From NCBI GenBank assembly GCA_964036195.1, contig OZ038452.1, positions 17,478,704 to 17,542,703 on the forward strand: a stretch of 64,000 nucleotides of DNA, read 5' to 3'. Shown here in pieces: positions 38,877-50,800 of this stretch (within the stretch, counting starts at the first letter, position 1; each line of letters opens with the position of its first letter). The translations under genes were made by a program, and so were the position numbers. The notes under the pieces are model-generated. The model did no database searches, was not told where the DNA came from, and saw only the letters and a list, made by a program, of their open reading frames with translations. Source of the DNA: Sphaerolaimus hirsutus. Lineage: Eukaryota; Nematoda; Chromadorea; Monhysterida; Sphaerolaimidae.

Positions 38877-41800
38877 ATGTCGATCTCACTGCTGGGCAGC
38901 CGTGTGCTGTGCGCCGGCGCGGCCGCGTGCAGGTGCAGCAGGCTACCAGCGCCCGCCGTCAAGTGGACCACCAGTCTTCTCGGGGTTCGGTGTGTTGGAG
39001 TTTGTTTTTTGGCGTAGTGTGTGGTTTGTGTGTGTACGTTTTGACGCTTGTTGTTTGTTTGATGGGGGATTTATTGGCGGTTGTGTGCAGCGTATCTATC
39101 ACATTACCCAGCGAAGATGCGGTCATGTACTAATTTCAGGTTTTTGTATTATGTGGGCGGCCCGCACAAGTTGACACATCTGTGTCATCTGATCTGCGTC
39201 TATTTACTCGGATTTCGGCTTCACGTGTGGCAGAACGATCTTAAATACGACATTTACGAGCGACATTTTTTTTCAACGCTGCAGCATATTCATTTGGAGA
39301 TTTCTCTGCGATACGTGAACCCCAAATCGGAGTTGACACAGACCCGTTTCCACACAAGTGTCAACTAGTGTGTGGGCAGCCATTCGTGTATAAATATTCA
39401 GCATCATTCAATCTTTATATCCGTTCATCACTGCCACCTCTGGGTCGGTCACAGTAACCGTCAGGTAGGGTGCCCTGCGTTTGGACATTAGATTTACACT
39501 GCGCTTTGAGTATTCTAATCGCTTGCGTAGCGCACATCTTGGCTAACTTGAATAGTATGAAGGTAGAACTGAACACTATGAAAAGCGTGAACATGTAGAG
39601 GCAGGCGCGGTCTATGGCCATGGCTGCGAATATCCACTGCGTGCGCCGTTCCCCCGTTTCGTCCTCGCCGCGCAGACGGTCTGTCACCCGCTGCGTGTGC
39701 GTGTGTGTGTGCGCGTCGCGAATGGCGCCCCAAACACTAGTTGACACACGTGTGTCAACTGGTCTGTGTCAACTCAGAGCTTGGCTTCACGTGTCGCAGA
39801 GCCATCTCCAAATGCACACGCGGCAATGTTGAAAATAGATATTACGGCAAGTGCATTGGAAGATAGCTCTGTGACGTGTGAAGTTCAAATCTAAGTTGAC
39901 GCAGATCAGTTGACACACATGTATCAGCTAGTGCGTGGGCCGCCAGTATATGCTGCGCGAGTCGAATGCGCGGCTGCGGCTCACTTTGACCCTGCCGTGT
40001 ATGCTGTAGAGCATGACCAGCACGCCCTCCTCGTACGTGCTCAGCCCCATCTCGCCCCTGTGCTCCGCCAGCCGCGCGTACACCTTGTCGATGCGCCGCG
40101 CCACGTCCCGCTCGCTGCGCACGCTATCGCCGCACCCCTGGCAAGTTACCAGCTATTTGGTGCAGATGTTTGCCGCATTCAGATTCAAGTGGTCCACTCA
40201 CCTTCAACAACTCTTTCGCCTGCGGGGAGATGCACTTGACCAACCACTTGGGCGCCATTTCTTTTGCCTTGGGTCTCCTCTCTTTGCCGCCCGACCTGTG
40301 CATGGCCACCAGCCACGGCAGCCACTTGAGAAGACAGTCTCGAATCTGCAATTTCTCATTCTCGCATCCATTTCTACAATAGTTACAAAAATAAATAGTC
40401 TTAATGGTAACTTCAAGGCGAGCTGTTATTTACCTTTGGTGATATTTCTGCTAAATCTGGGTCGAAAAGGTGCCCAGCTAGCACAGCCACGGTGAGCACC
40501 AGCGCCGCTGCCACGATCACCATGCTGGTGCTAAAAAAGACGCCTGAGTGCGTTCGGCAGGGGGTTTTGTGTTTAATTATATCGTGGTGAAACCACGTGG
40601 CGGGTAGGTTCAAACGAGACCGACTTTTCGAGACCGATACCGAAACTGACATTTTATTGTTTGAGACTGGGAGTGAGACCAGAGTAGCTCGACATTTTTG
40701 GGCTGAACATTTTGAAAGTCATAACTTTACAAGAAATTTTCGACACCGATACCGAGACCGCGGCTTCGTTTGAACCTTGGTCGAAGGTAAGTACCTATGA
40801 TAGGTACTGCGAATGAAGTGGCGGGCGTCATGCGCGACACGTAGTCCAGAAAAACGGTGATCGCCAGCAGCACAGTCACCTCTGCGTGTGCGCCGTGAAT
40901 TCACATCACTACCATTCTCATCCACACCATTTTATCTCCATTAAATTTGTCTCACGCAATCCGATCTTCTCGCCGCAGTCGGGCGGCAACAGGAAGCCTA
41001 TGAGGCACATGATGGTGACCAAAATGCACGGCAGTATCAAGTTCAGCCCGTAGTAGAGCGTGCGCCGGCGCATGTGCAGGTAGAACTTCAGATCCAGGTA
41101 GGGCTCTGGGCAACAGTCGTAGAACTGTTGGTTGCGCACCGCGCGCGCCCCTGTGTGTAATGATACGTGTAACTTGCGTTTGTGGGTGAAATGTGTGAAG
41201 TGGTGCTGTTCAGTGCCCTACTGAAGATGTCCCATTCGCCGTTGATCATGTACTCGCTCATGTCGATCGCCTCCGGCTGCAAGTCGATTTTCGACCCGTC
41301 GTAGGTCCACGATCCGAACTGCGACGAGTGTGAAATTTCGCGCTTTGTAAATCATTTTTCGTGCATGGCGCCTCCTTTTTTCTAGCGTCATTACATCGTA
41401 AACGTCGATATATATATATATATATATATATTTAAATTAATATTTCTTTATTTTGTGGCGTGACAGGCACCTTGAAGTGGCAGGTCTGCTCGTCGAATGG
41501 GAACCAGGTGATATCAATCTCGCAGCTGATCTGGAAAATTCCCGGCGGTATCCAGTTGACGGTGCCGTCCGAGTAGATCACCATGTTCGTGGGGTAGGTG
41601 GAGTCGAATTCAGCGTCCACGCTGTTGTACAGCAGCACGTCGGGCATCCACACCGACCCGTGGGGCATTCGCGTGTCCGTGATGCCGCCGAACTCGTCTG
41701 GTGTCCAGCGCAGCGACCAGTCGTTCCATGACTACATAAATCAGACTATCTTTGTCACTTGACAGTGTGCGTAATTGGCACTTAATAACATTCAAGTGAA

Positions 41801-44800
41801 CTTAAGCTGAGCTGAGCGGTATTTAAGCTGCGTTCATATCTAGATTAATTTTGCGCGTGAACATGTGTCGCCTATTTTTTTTAATACCTAAAACCTGGTG
41901 TGGTATTTTTTATGCCCAACGCCCGTTTTTATTGCGTGTTAAGATTTCCACGCAATTAAAATTATGTTTTAACGCAGTTAAAATCGAAAGGAAACTCACG
42001 TATTTCAGCCAGATGTTCAGTGTCACGATCTGGTTCTTTTCGTCCTGCGTGCGCTTTCAAATATTTATAATAATATAACGGCGGCCCGCAGTCCGCACAC
42101 TAGTTGACACATGTGTGTCAACTCTCAAATTATCTGTGTCGACTCGGACTCCGGCTTCACGTGTCGCAGAGCGATTTTCCAATGCACTTTCAGCCGAAAT
42201 CTGAGTTGACACAGACCAGTTGACACACAGGTGTCAACTAGTGTGTGGGCCGCCAAATAAATGGACACGAATATAAATAGATAGTAAATACAAAGTACGA
42301 ACCACATCGATGATCTGCTGCAAGCTGATGCCCAAGTTGACTGTGACAGGCTGTGATACATTGGCCACTGGTCTGGCCAGCTGCAAATAGTTGTGCTGCA
42401 GATACTCCAGCAGCAGGTGCTCTTCCTGTGAGCTGCTTGCAAGCCGCGCGAAAAGTGTCAAGATTAAAGTGATAAGGTACATTGCCACTTTCCTTTGGCT
42501 GCTTGTTTTATGCTCGGGGACATGCGCGTTTGTCTATTATGAGTCCATCGCGGGTGCGCTTGCAATGTATTTAAAGTGTATTGGTAGGAATTTAGATACC
42601 GAAACGAAGCATTGTAAATCGATGCACTACAGCGCTCTGCCTCGATCTAAGCTAGGTGCAGCTTTTCAAACTTGACAACTCGAACTAAGCAAACATAAGC
42701 TTCACTTATTTTCTTTGCTTTACCGCTGGGCGGATTTCGGCGCGATAAGTATTCCTGTAAATACTGGCGCTAGTAAATACTCATAATCTAAATATGGAAG
42801 TAGAACATGAGCCGCTTCACATTACTTTTGCTCGTAGTTTTGCGACACTGTTATCTTAATGGAGCCTTGGGAACGCAACAGCGCCATCACGGCTAAAAAT
42901 ACAGCTTTGGTAAGCTTATGTCTTTAAGTAGTGGAATTTTAGAGGCGTTACATCTGTCACATGAATTCATGTTCGTCCAGTTGCCGTTTATTTTGCATGC
43001 GAATAACTGAGTAGAACTTTGTAGGCGGATACAAAAATGGTGTAAATTTGTATTTACAAATATAAATATAATGCATTTCACCGGGACAGTAGCGCTCTAC
43101 CGATGGGAACAACAACTGCGGAAAATGGCTAATCACAATCATCAATTAGGCCGGCTCGTCGCCGGTGAGATAGGGCGTGCTGAAGAATATGAAGCAGGTG
43201 GAGCCGCAGATGAGCACCGTGAGGATGACCAGACAGAGGCGGTCGAGCGCGTTCGCCGCGAACACCCAGTCGTTGCGCTGGTCGCCCATCTTGTCCGCCT
43301 CGATCATGCGCCGGGTGATCGCCTGCGCCCGGTCATACTATTTAGATTTTGACCCTCCGGGAGGGGAATGGATAAATAAATAGCAAATCACCACTCCGAA
43401 CGGATAGATAGCTGGAAAAAATTGTTTGGGGGGGGGGGGGTTGCGAGGGTTCATTATATAGGCTCGAGGTATAGAACGACGAGAAGGGATAAAAATTGGT
43501 AAAAATAGGCAATCAAGCACATATATACCTAGCCAGAAATAGCTGAAAATAGACAATAAGACACATAGAATAGTGGTTTTGAAGGTGAAAATGCGCAAAA
43601 AGTCTTGGAAATCAGCGATTTTGAATAAAAATTGGGACAAAACCTCTCAAAAATCGCTCGGGATAGTCAGATAGCTGGCGGATTTTGGCACCCCCACCCC
43701 CCCCCCCCCACTTGGAGCAGAGGCACTGGTCTATCGCAGCCGCGCAAACGCTAACCCTGATCTGCGTGTAGCACATGTGCAGCACGACGATGGTCGCCTC
43801 GGTGGAGGCGTCGTTCAGCTGCGCCTTCTGCTCCGCCAGCAGCTTGTAGCAGTGCGCGATCCGCTCATCCACGTCGCCCAGCTCTTCTTCGTTGTCATCC
43901 TCGCCCGACTTTTCTGCGCGGGGGCACTTTTTGGGGGTCGGGTTCGGGATGGCTTTTTACACTTGAATCACTGCGATAGAATTTGGCAGCCGCTTTTTCT
44001 GGTGGACTTTTTTGGACTTTTCGAAATCACAGCTTAGAGTTGGCTACTGAACAGCGCTTTTAACAGATTTTTAAAGGGGATGGCATTGGAAAAACGTTTT
44101 TTAGCCATCCGTAAATAAATACGCTGCCAGACAATCGACGCGTGTGGCTAGATAACACTTAGCAGAGGCTGACTTCTGTTTTGCAGATACTCGTCAATCG
44201 GGTTCGGCAATGTTGCTCGGCTGATAGTTTTGCCCGGTCTGCTCATCAACAGCAGCCAGGGAATCCAGCTAAGTAGGATCGCGCGCGCCTGGGTATATAC
44301 ATAGGATGAATATCACTAATTTACAACCTCTAAATGTAGCCAAGGCTAAAGTTCGCGCCTACCACTGGCCCCATGGTATTGAAATCTGGAGATCGATGGT
44401 GCACAGCTAACACGGCCACTGTCATTGTGACCGACGCGGCCACCAGGAACATCGTGGTCGAGAAAAACACGCCTGCGAGTCGACGCTTTTTTCTTCACTC
44501 ACTTCTCAGGGGTCTATTACATAGTACGGTTCACCTAAGAGCGGCACTGCCTCTGAAGTCGGCGGCACCATGTCCGACACCATGATCAGGAACACGGTGA
44601 TCGACAGGAGCACGGTCATCTCTGCGCAATCATCTCTAGTTTGCTACGTGCATTACCGATGCTGGGACAAGCGAAGGGTCGTTCACACGGATGTTTTCCG
44701 ACAACCACAGTTGAAAGAGTTCCATATTCAAGTGAATGGTTCCATATTCAAGTGAATAGTTCCATATTCGAGTGAAAATGTAGCGGAGTATATATGTTAT

Positions 44801-47800
44801 AAAAAAAAAATACTAAGGCGCACACACATACCAAACAGCAATCAATTTTTCGCTTTTGCTCTAAAATTGTAAACTTTTTTAAATGTCATCGATTGTCATC
44901 AGTTATGGGTATTATACGACAACAATCTATGACAATTTTCAAAGTCTACCTATAACTTTTAAGTAACAATGAGAAATTATTTGCTATTTGGCATGTGTTA
45001 GCACCTAAGTAATATATGTGCTTCACCACATTTTCACATGAATATGGAACTATTCACTCGACATATGATACTTTTACATGTGTTGTCGTTGTCGTCACGA
45101 AAAATCCGTGTGAACGGCCCTCGAACGCGCACGCTCGGATGCACTAACGCAGTGTGATCTTCTGGCAGCCGTCGCTGGGCAGCGCGAAGCCCAGTATGCA
45201 CATGAGCGAGATGAGCACGCAGGGCACGATCAAGTTCACGCCGTAGTACAGCGTCCGCCGGCGCATGTGCAGGTAGAAGAACAGCGCCGGGTATGGCTCG
45301 GGGCAGCAGTCGTAGAACTTCTCGTTGCGCACCGCTCGTGTTTCTGTGACGGGTCACGTGTGTCTCGGAAATGTTTTGCGACTTTGGCCCTATACACACT
45401 AGTTGCCAATGACACCTAATGTCAACTGGTTCCGATTCCAATTCAGAGCTTGCTAGTGAGTGAGACTACTCATCATTGTAGAACACATTTATATTAACTT
45501 CATTTGACATATTTTGGCGCAATATTTTTTCAACACTACAACTTCATTTGCAAGATGATTCATAACTTGAACATTTTAGCGTCGTTCATCGGGTCGCCAG
45601 CAAGTATTGAATTGGGATCGGAACCAGTTGACTTTAGTTTCATTGTCAACTAGTGTGTGTATGGCCTTTGTTCTAGCCAAGCCATCCACCGTATACTGAC
45701 TTACTGTATAGGTTCCACTCGCCGGAGACCATGTACTCTGACATGTCCATTGTGGCTTCACCTTTCTCGTTGACCTCCGGCTGTAAGTTCAGCTTGGTAC
45801 CGTCGTACGTCCAAGAGCCGAACTACAAATGCAAAGCAGCCATTACGGCGTGGATATCAATCTACGCCTTTAAAGATTGCTTAAGACATAATAGAAATCA
45901 ACCGGCATTTATCTACCGCTTATCAGCTGAGACGCACTTGGTCACAAGTGAACGTTCTGTGCGCCTCACCTTTAGAAAGCACCTCTGCTCATCAAACGGG
46001 AACCAAGTGATGTCCACCTTGCAGCTGACAATAAAAATGCCTGGCGGTATCCAGTTGACCAGCCCGCCCGCGTAGAGCACCATGTTGCTGCCGTAGGTAG
46101 AGTCGAACGTGGAGTCGACGCTGTTGTACAGGAGCACGTCGGGCGCCCACAGCATGCCCTTGTGCAGCCGCACGTCGGCTATGCCGTCGTAGTCTTCCGG
46201 GTCCCACGCGAGGCGGTAGTCGTTCCACGTCTGCCGGTTTACATGCGTGTACGCGTGTTACTTTTGGTTCTTTGCTTAGTGGGCACTTACGTATTTGAGC
46301 CAGGCGTTGATGGTCAGCTGCTCGTTTTTCTCGTCCTTTGAGTGATAGGCGACAATTTTTTATGTCAGTTCAATGTGTATTGAGTTGACAATGGCGCCAC
46401 ACGCACTGAATGTCAACTGGTTTCGGTGTCAACTCGCTTTTACTTCAATATAGGTTGCAGGACTATTTTTATCGGGTATCATTAAATGTCAACTGGCAGA
46501 CTATTTTCCATTAAGATTTTAGTTGATGGGTTGCGAAACGGTGCTCAAATGGACATAACGACATTGGTTCCTTTTCGACATTGCCGCATGTGCACTGGAA
46601 AATTGTCCTGCTACAAAAATCGAGTTGACACGGAAACAAGCTGACATCTAGTGTGTGTGGCGCCATTGTTAAGTTTGCACACGGCGCCAACCAACCATGT
46701 GTATAATCTGCTGGAGCACGACGCCAAGTTTCACTTCGACCGTCTGCGTCACGTTGGCGACCGGTCGCACGCGGTTGTCGTAGGTGCTCAGCAGCTTCGT
46801 GTACAGCTTGTGTTCCATCTGCGAACCGTCGCACGTGCCCAAGTGCCGCAGCACCAGGAGAGGCAACAATAAGCACATAAATCCATCGGCTATTGGATGC
46901 AATGCGGACATGTCGCCGCGGTTCTGCTCATGCAATTTTTTGCATTAAAAAATGTATTTACTTATGTTAAATAAAAGAGCGCATGCGTTATCGAAATGAG
47001 CGTGAGCGACCACGGCCTAGACTGGATCGCAGCTGGGTTTGACAAGTGTATCATATTTGCATGATTATTAAAAGGATGTGCACACGCGGCGCAGATGCTA
47101 CTGCAATAATAAACGCGGCAATCACTGAGATGAATGCGCTGCAGCACGGCCGCGCTTGAACACCTATACGGAGTGGTTCTGAATATGTATATTTGCACAA
47201 ATATAAATATATCTAGAAAATCAGCGGTTCGCAATACGAAACGCCTCCGCGCTAAAATTGCAAAAAAAATCCAGCTCTTTCAATAAAAAAGTGAATCAGC
47301 CGGCACAGAAGTACCTCGGGCAGTTGCTTCGAAATACCGCATCGCTCTCGGACATTGTCGTCTTAGCGCATTGTGCGCACTGCGGCCGTCGGGCGGCATT
47401 ACCGCCGCCCGTTGCCAGTCGATATTGTGTTCTGTGCAACGAGAGGCAGCTATTTACTTTGAAGCACGTGTATTTGCGTCCGCGCGCACGGGAAGTACGT
47501 GCTTCGATGCGGCCGGGCCCCTACACCCAATATCGCTGCGCGGCGGCGACAAATTCAATTATGAGACTTGTCACTTCCGAAATGTATCCAACGGGATTAT
47601 TGTGGTGGGGAAACTTGCAAACCGGGAATAGATAAGGTGCGAGACACTAGAAGTAAATGGGGCGCTATTTAATTCAGAGTTGTCTAGCTAAGTAAAGTTG
47701 GTGGACAACTCGGATTTTGTTTTTGCAAGCGCAGAATCTATGTGGCAAGATCACATCGAGCAGACAGGAAAATTTGCTCTGTGAATTTGTGGTTACCTTT

Positions 47801-50800
47801 TTCTCTGTGTGCAGCTTTTTAATATCTCAATGAGCTACAACATTTGTTCTGCTTCACAAGCTTGCGCAGTCACTAAGGCGTTATTTCGGAAGCTCGGCCG
47901 AACTGTCTGTAATTGTGAGCTCTGGCACTTGGCAGTTCTCTGCACGCTCATCGCACATTTTGAGCTGAAGTTTGAAGTTCTGAGGGGTACTTTTTCAAAA
48001 CCATTGAAAGCTTAAAAGATTGCGCACGCATAAATATTAGAGAGAATTGAACTTGCGAATTGTTGGTGTGAAGTGATGTACAATGTACAGAACAAAAACA
48101 TGTTTGTTCAATCCTTTATCATTGTCAGTTCAAACGGAGAAGTGTGGCAACTCTCTTCAGTATCCAACGATCGTAATGCATATTGATCTAATTGCGAAAA
48201 TTCATGCCTGACATGTGCTTCTTATTTTAAGGCGGTAAAACAAATGAGTGGCTTTTTCGGATGGCTCACGATGGGGAATTATTTGAAAAAATGTGCGTTG
48301 CTGTGGAGGGTTCGTAAATACTGCGTGTCGAAGCTAATAATCGAAATTGCCATAATAAATACACATGGAACCATTCAGAAAAATGCTTTCACGCTGATGA
48401 AAACGTAATGCGGTTTGTGCGGCGCTACATTTTCGCCCACTGGCCACAAGTATTTATTTACAAAATAAATCGAGTTGCCGCAACGAAAACCTACGCTGCC
48501 CGTTAATTTATGGCCCAAAAAGCGGCGGGTTAGGGTAAAAACTGCATGCAGCTGCAGCGGAATGCACGCCTCAGTCGGGCTGCACAATGAGCCCGGATTT
48601 CACGATCTTCGCTACTACGCCGTACTAGAGCCAGCTAACTTTGCTAATGGTGCTCCGTGATGCGGAAAACATACCTTCGTGTGTGCCCGGCACCGCGGAC
48701 GCTTTTGCTGCGAGAGTTTTTATTGGATGGATGAAAGTGCGCTCTGCGTTTAGTCCATGCGTTCTGTTTTTGCCTGGGGGCGGTCCCAGACCCTGTAGAA
48801 TGCCCTGTAAAATGTCAAATGTCATGCAAAGTGTCAAAAGTCATGTAAAATGCCCTGCAAAATGGGAACCGACTTCCCATTTTGCAGGGCATTTTACATG
48901 ACTATTGACACTTTGCATGGCATTTGACATTTTACAGGGTTTGGGATTGGCGCCTGGGCCATGGTCAATGCGGTGCCTTGAAGTGCAGCTGCATGTGCAT
49001 GTATCTCACGCGTATCTAATTTTTTCGTCAAGCTTGTATTGTACATCGGGGCCCACTTGAATACGGATAAAAGAATTAAACAACTTCGAAAGATCATCAA
49101 ACGGTGAAACTTCAAACTACTTGATATTGCACATAGAATTTGAATGACCTGACGCAGAAAGTTTTCGAGCGATGGACTGAGTTCGTCGCGGTGGCGCCAG
49201 CGCACAGTGGGCACGTGGCTGTTGGCCTGCGGCGGCATGTGTCTCGGCGCCATTGGGCTAGGGGGCGTAACACGGTTAGGCGACATTTTTGTCTAGTTTA
49301 CTGTAGTGCCTCGAATAACTCCCCCATCTAGAAGGACTACCTACCCAGTGTCAAGCAGTCGTGGAAAAAACTATCTCGTTGCTCCGCCTTCGGTTGGTAG
49401 CACATGCTACGCATGCCAAAAACATGAATTTAACATGAACTCTGAAATTAACATGCATAGAGTACATCTTCATTGAAATTGACATTAGGTTCTTATGGAA
49501 TTATTGATGGAAAATACCCCTCGCCCGGAAAACATCTCATTATTTAATGATTCCCCAGTCAAACTGTGAAAAAACACGTGAGGTGTTATTCGAGGCGATG
49601 GCATAGGCTCGCTTGGTATGTAAACTGCGTGGCATGTAGACCCGTTGCGGGGGTCCCTCGGGCGGCTGCTCACCTTGCTATTTATCCATAGGCTACTATT
49701 CCCTAAGCACTGCCCCCAAATCGCTCAACCATCTACTATCTAAGTGGTGCGAAATTTGAGCGATTTTTCACAACCTTCACCCAAAATCACCAAATTGTGC
49801 TCCATTTTGTCAATTTTGCAATACATGTTTATATATAGTGTGCCCCAGAATAATTTTCAGCTATGTATCCCTCCGGTGGAGAGATTTGTTATCTAAACAC
49901 CTGCCCGATCAAGTGGCCCCCAATTTTTTATTTTACTTCTGACGTCCTATCGGATGCACCAGAAGATGTAACTTGGGGTAGATAGATATTGGCGCAACCC
50001 CCCTCTACTTCGCATGGATTGAAGAGGTCGCGGCGACCCCCTACAGGGTGGGTCGCTGAGTGCAAAAAAAATTTTGCAGCTTTTTTAGAGTGCCACACAG
50101 GTCTGGCCCCCACTGATTTCTTGAGACCTTGGACCCACTTGAGACCTTTAACCCTCCCCCATAAATTATTGTAAACCAGCCATGCAAGTGTCTAATAAAA
50201 AAGTTGTAAAATCTGATATTTTGTCAGCCACCTGGGGGGAGGGGTTCATGTGGTGTGCGGTTTTACGTCGGATAATATATTTTTAGAGAATATTTCATGC
50301 TTATTTCACATTGTCAACCACATTAGTGTTAAAACAACACAAAAGTGTCCATTTTTTTAAATTCAATTGAATGCTGGACTTGTGTGGGACAGTAACATTT
50401 AAATAAATTTTAAACGTTGCACCCCACACTGTGGTGAGTTTCCAAGAGCCACCTGGCCAGTGTATAGTAGGGGAGGGGTGTTGGGACACATCCTTAAAAT
50501 TTTAGATTTATACCCCTCCCACAGCTGGAGATACGGCACCCGCAGCGTAAGAAATCAAGTGGGGGCCGGACCTGTGCGGGACAGTGAAAACGCTGCTAAT
50601 TTTTTTCACATATACGGCGACCCCCTCTATAGAGAGTCGCCGCTGCCCCATTTATTCATGAGGGGTAGTGGGGGGTTGCGCCTATATACCACCCAAGTTT
50701 TAGTTTTCCACCCCTCCCACAACCGGAGATATGGCCTGATAAGTGAAAAAAAATAGGCGGCCGGACTTGATCGGGCAGGTGTTTATGATGCTGCCGCGAT

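Noticed and set aside
39691-39984. A possible third transposon intron in nAChR copy 1
   Set aside because: The element at 39724-39944 first looked like an exact insertion in coding sequence, but ordinary sites outside it (AAA|gtgagc and acgcag|CGG) give a clean phase-0 GT-AG intron.
47258-47635. A 125-codon ORF with two CxxC pairs, like a zinc ribbon
   Set aside because: It begins with TTG rather than ATG, has no splice context and no recognisable homolog, and lies upstream of a receptor gene where promoter is expected.
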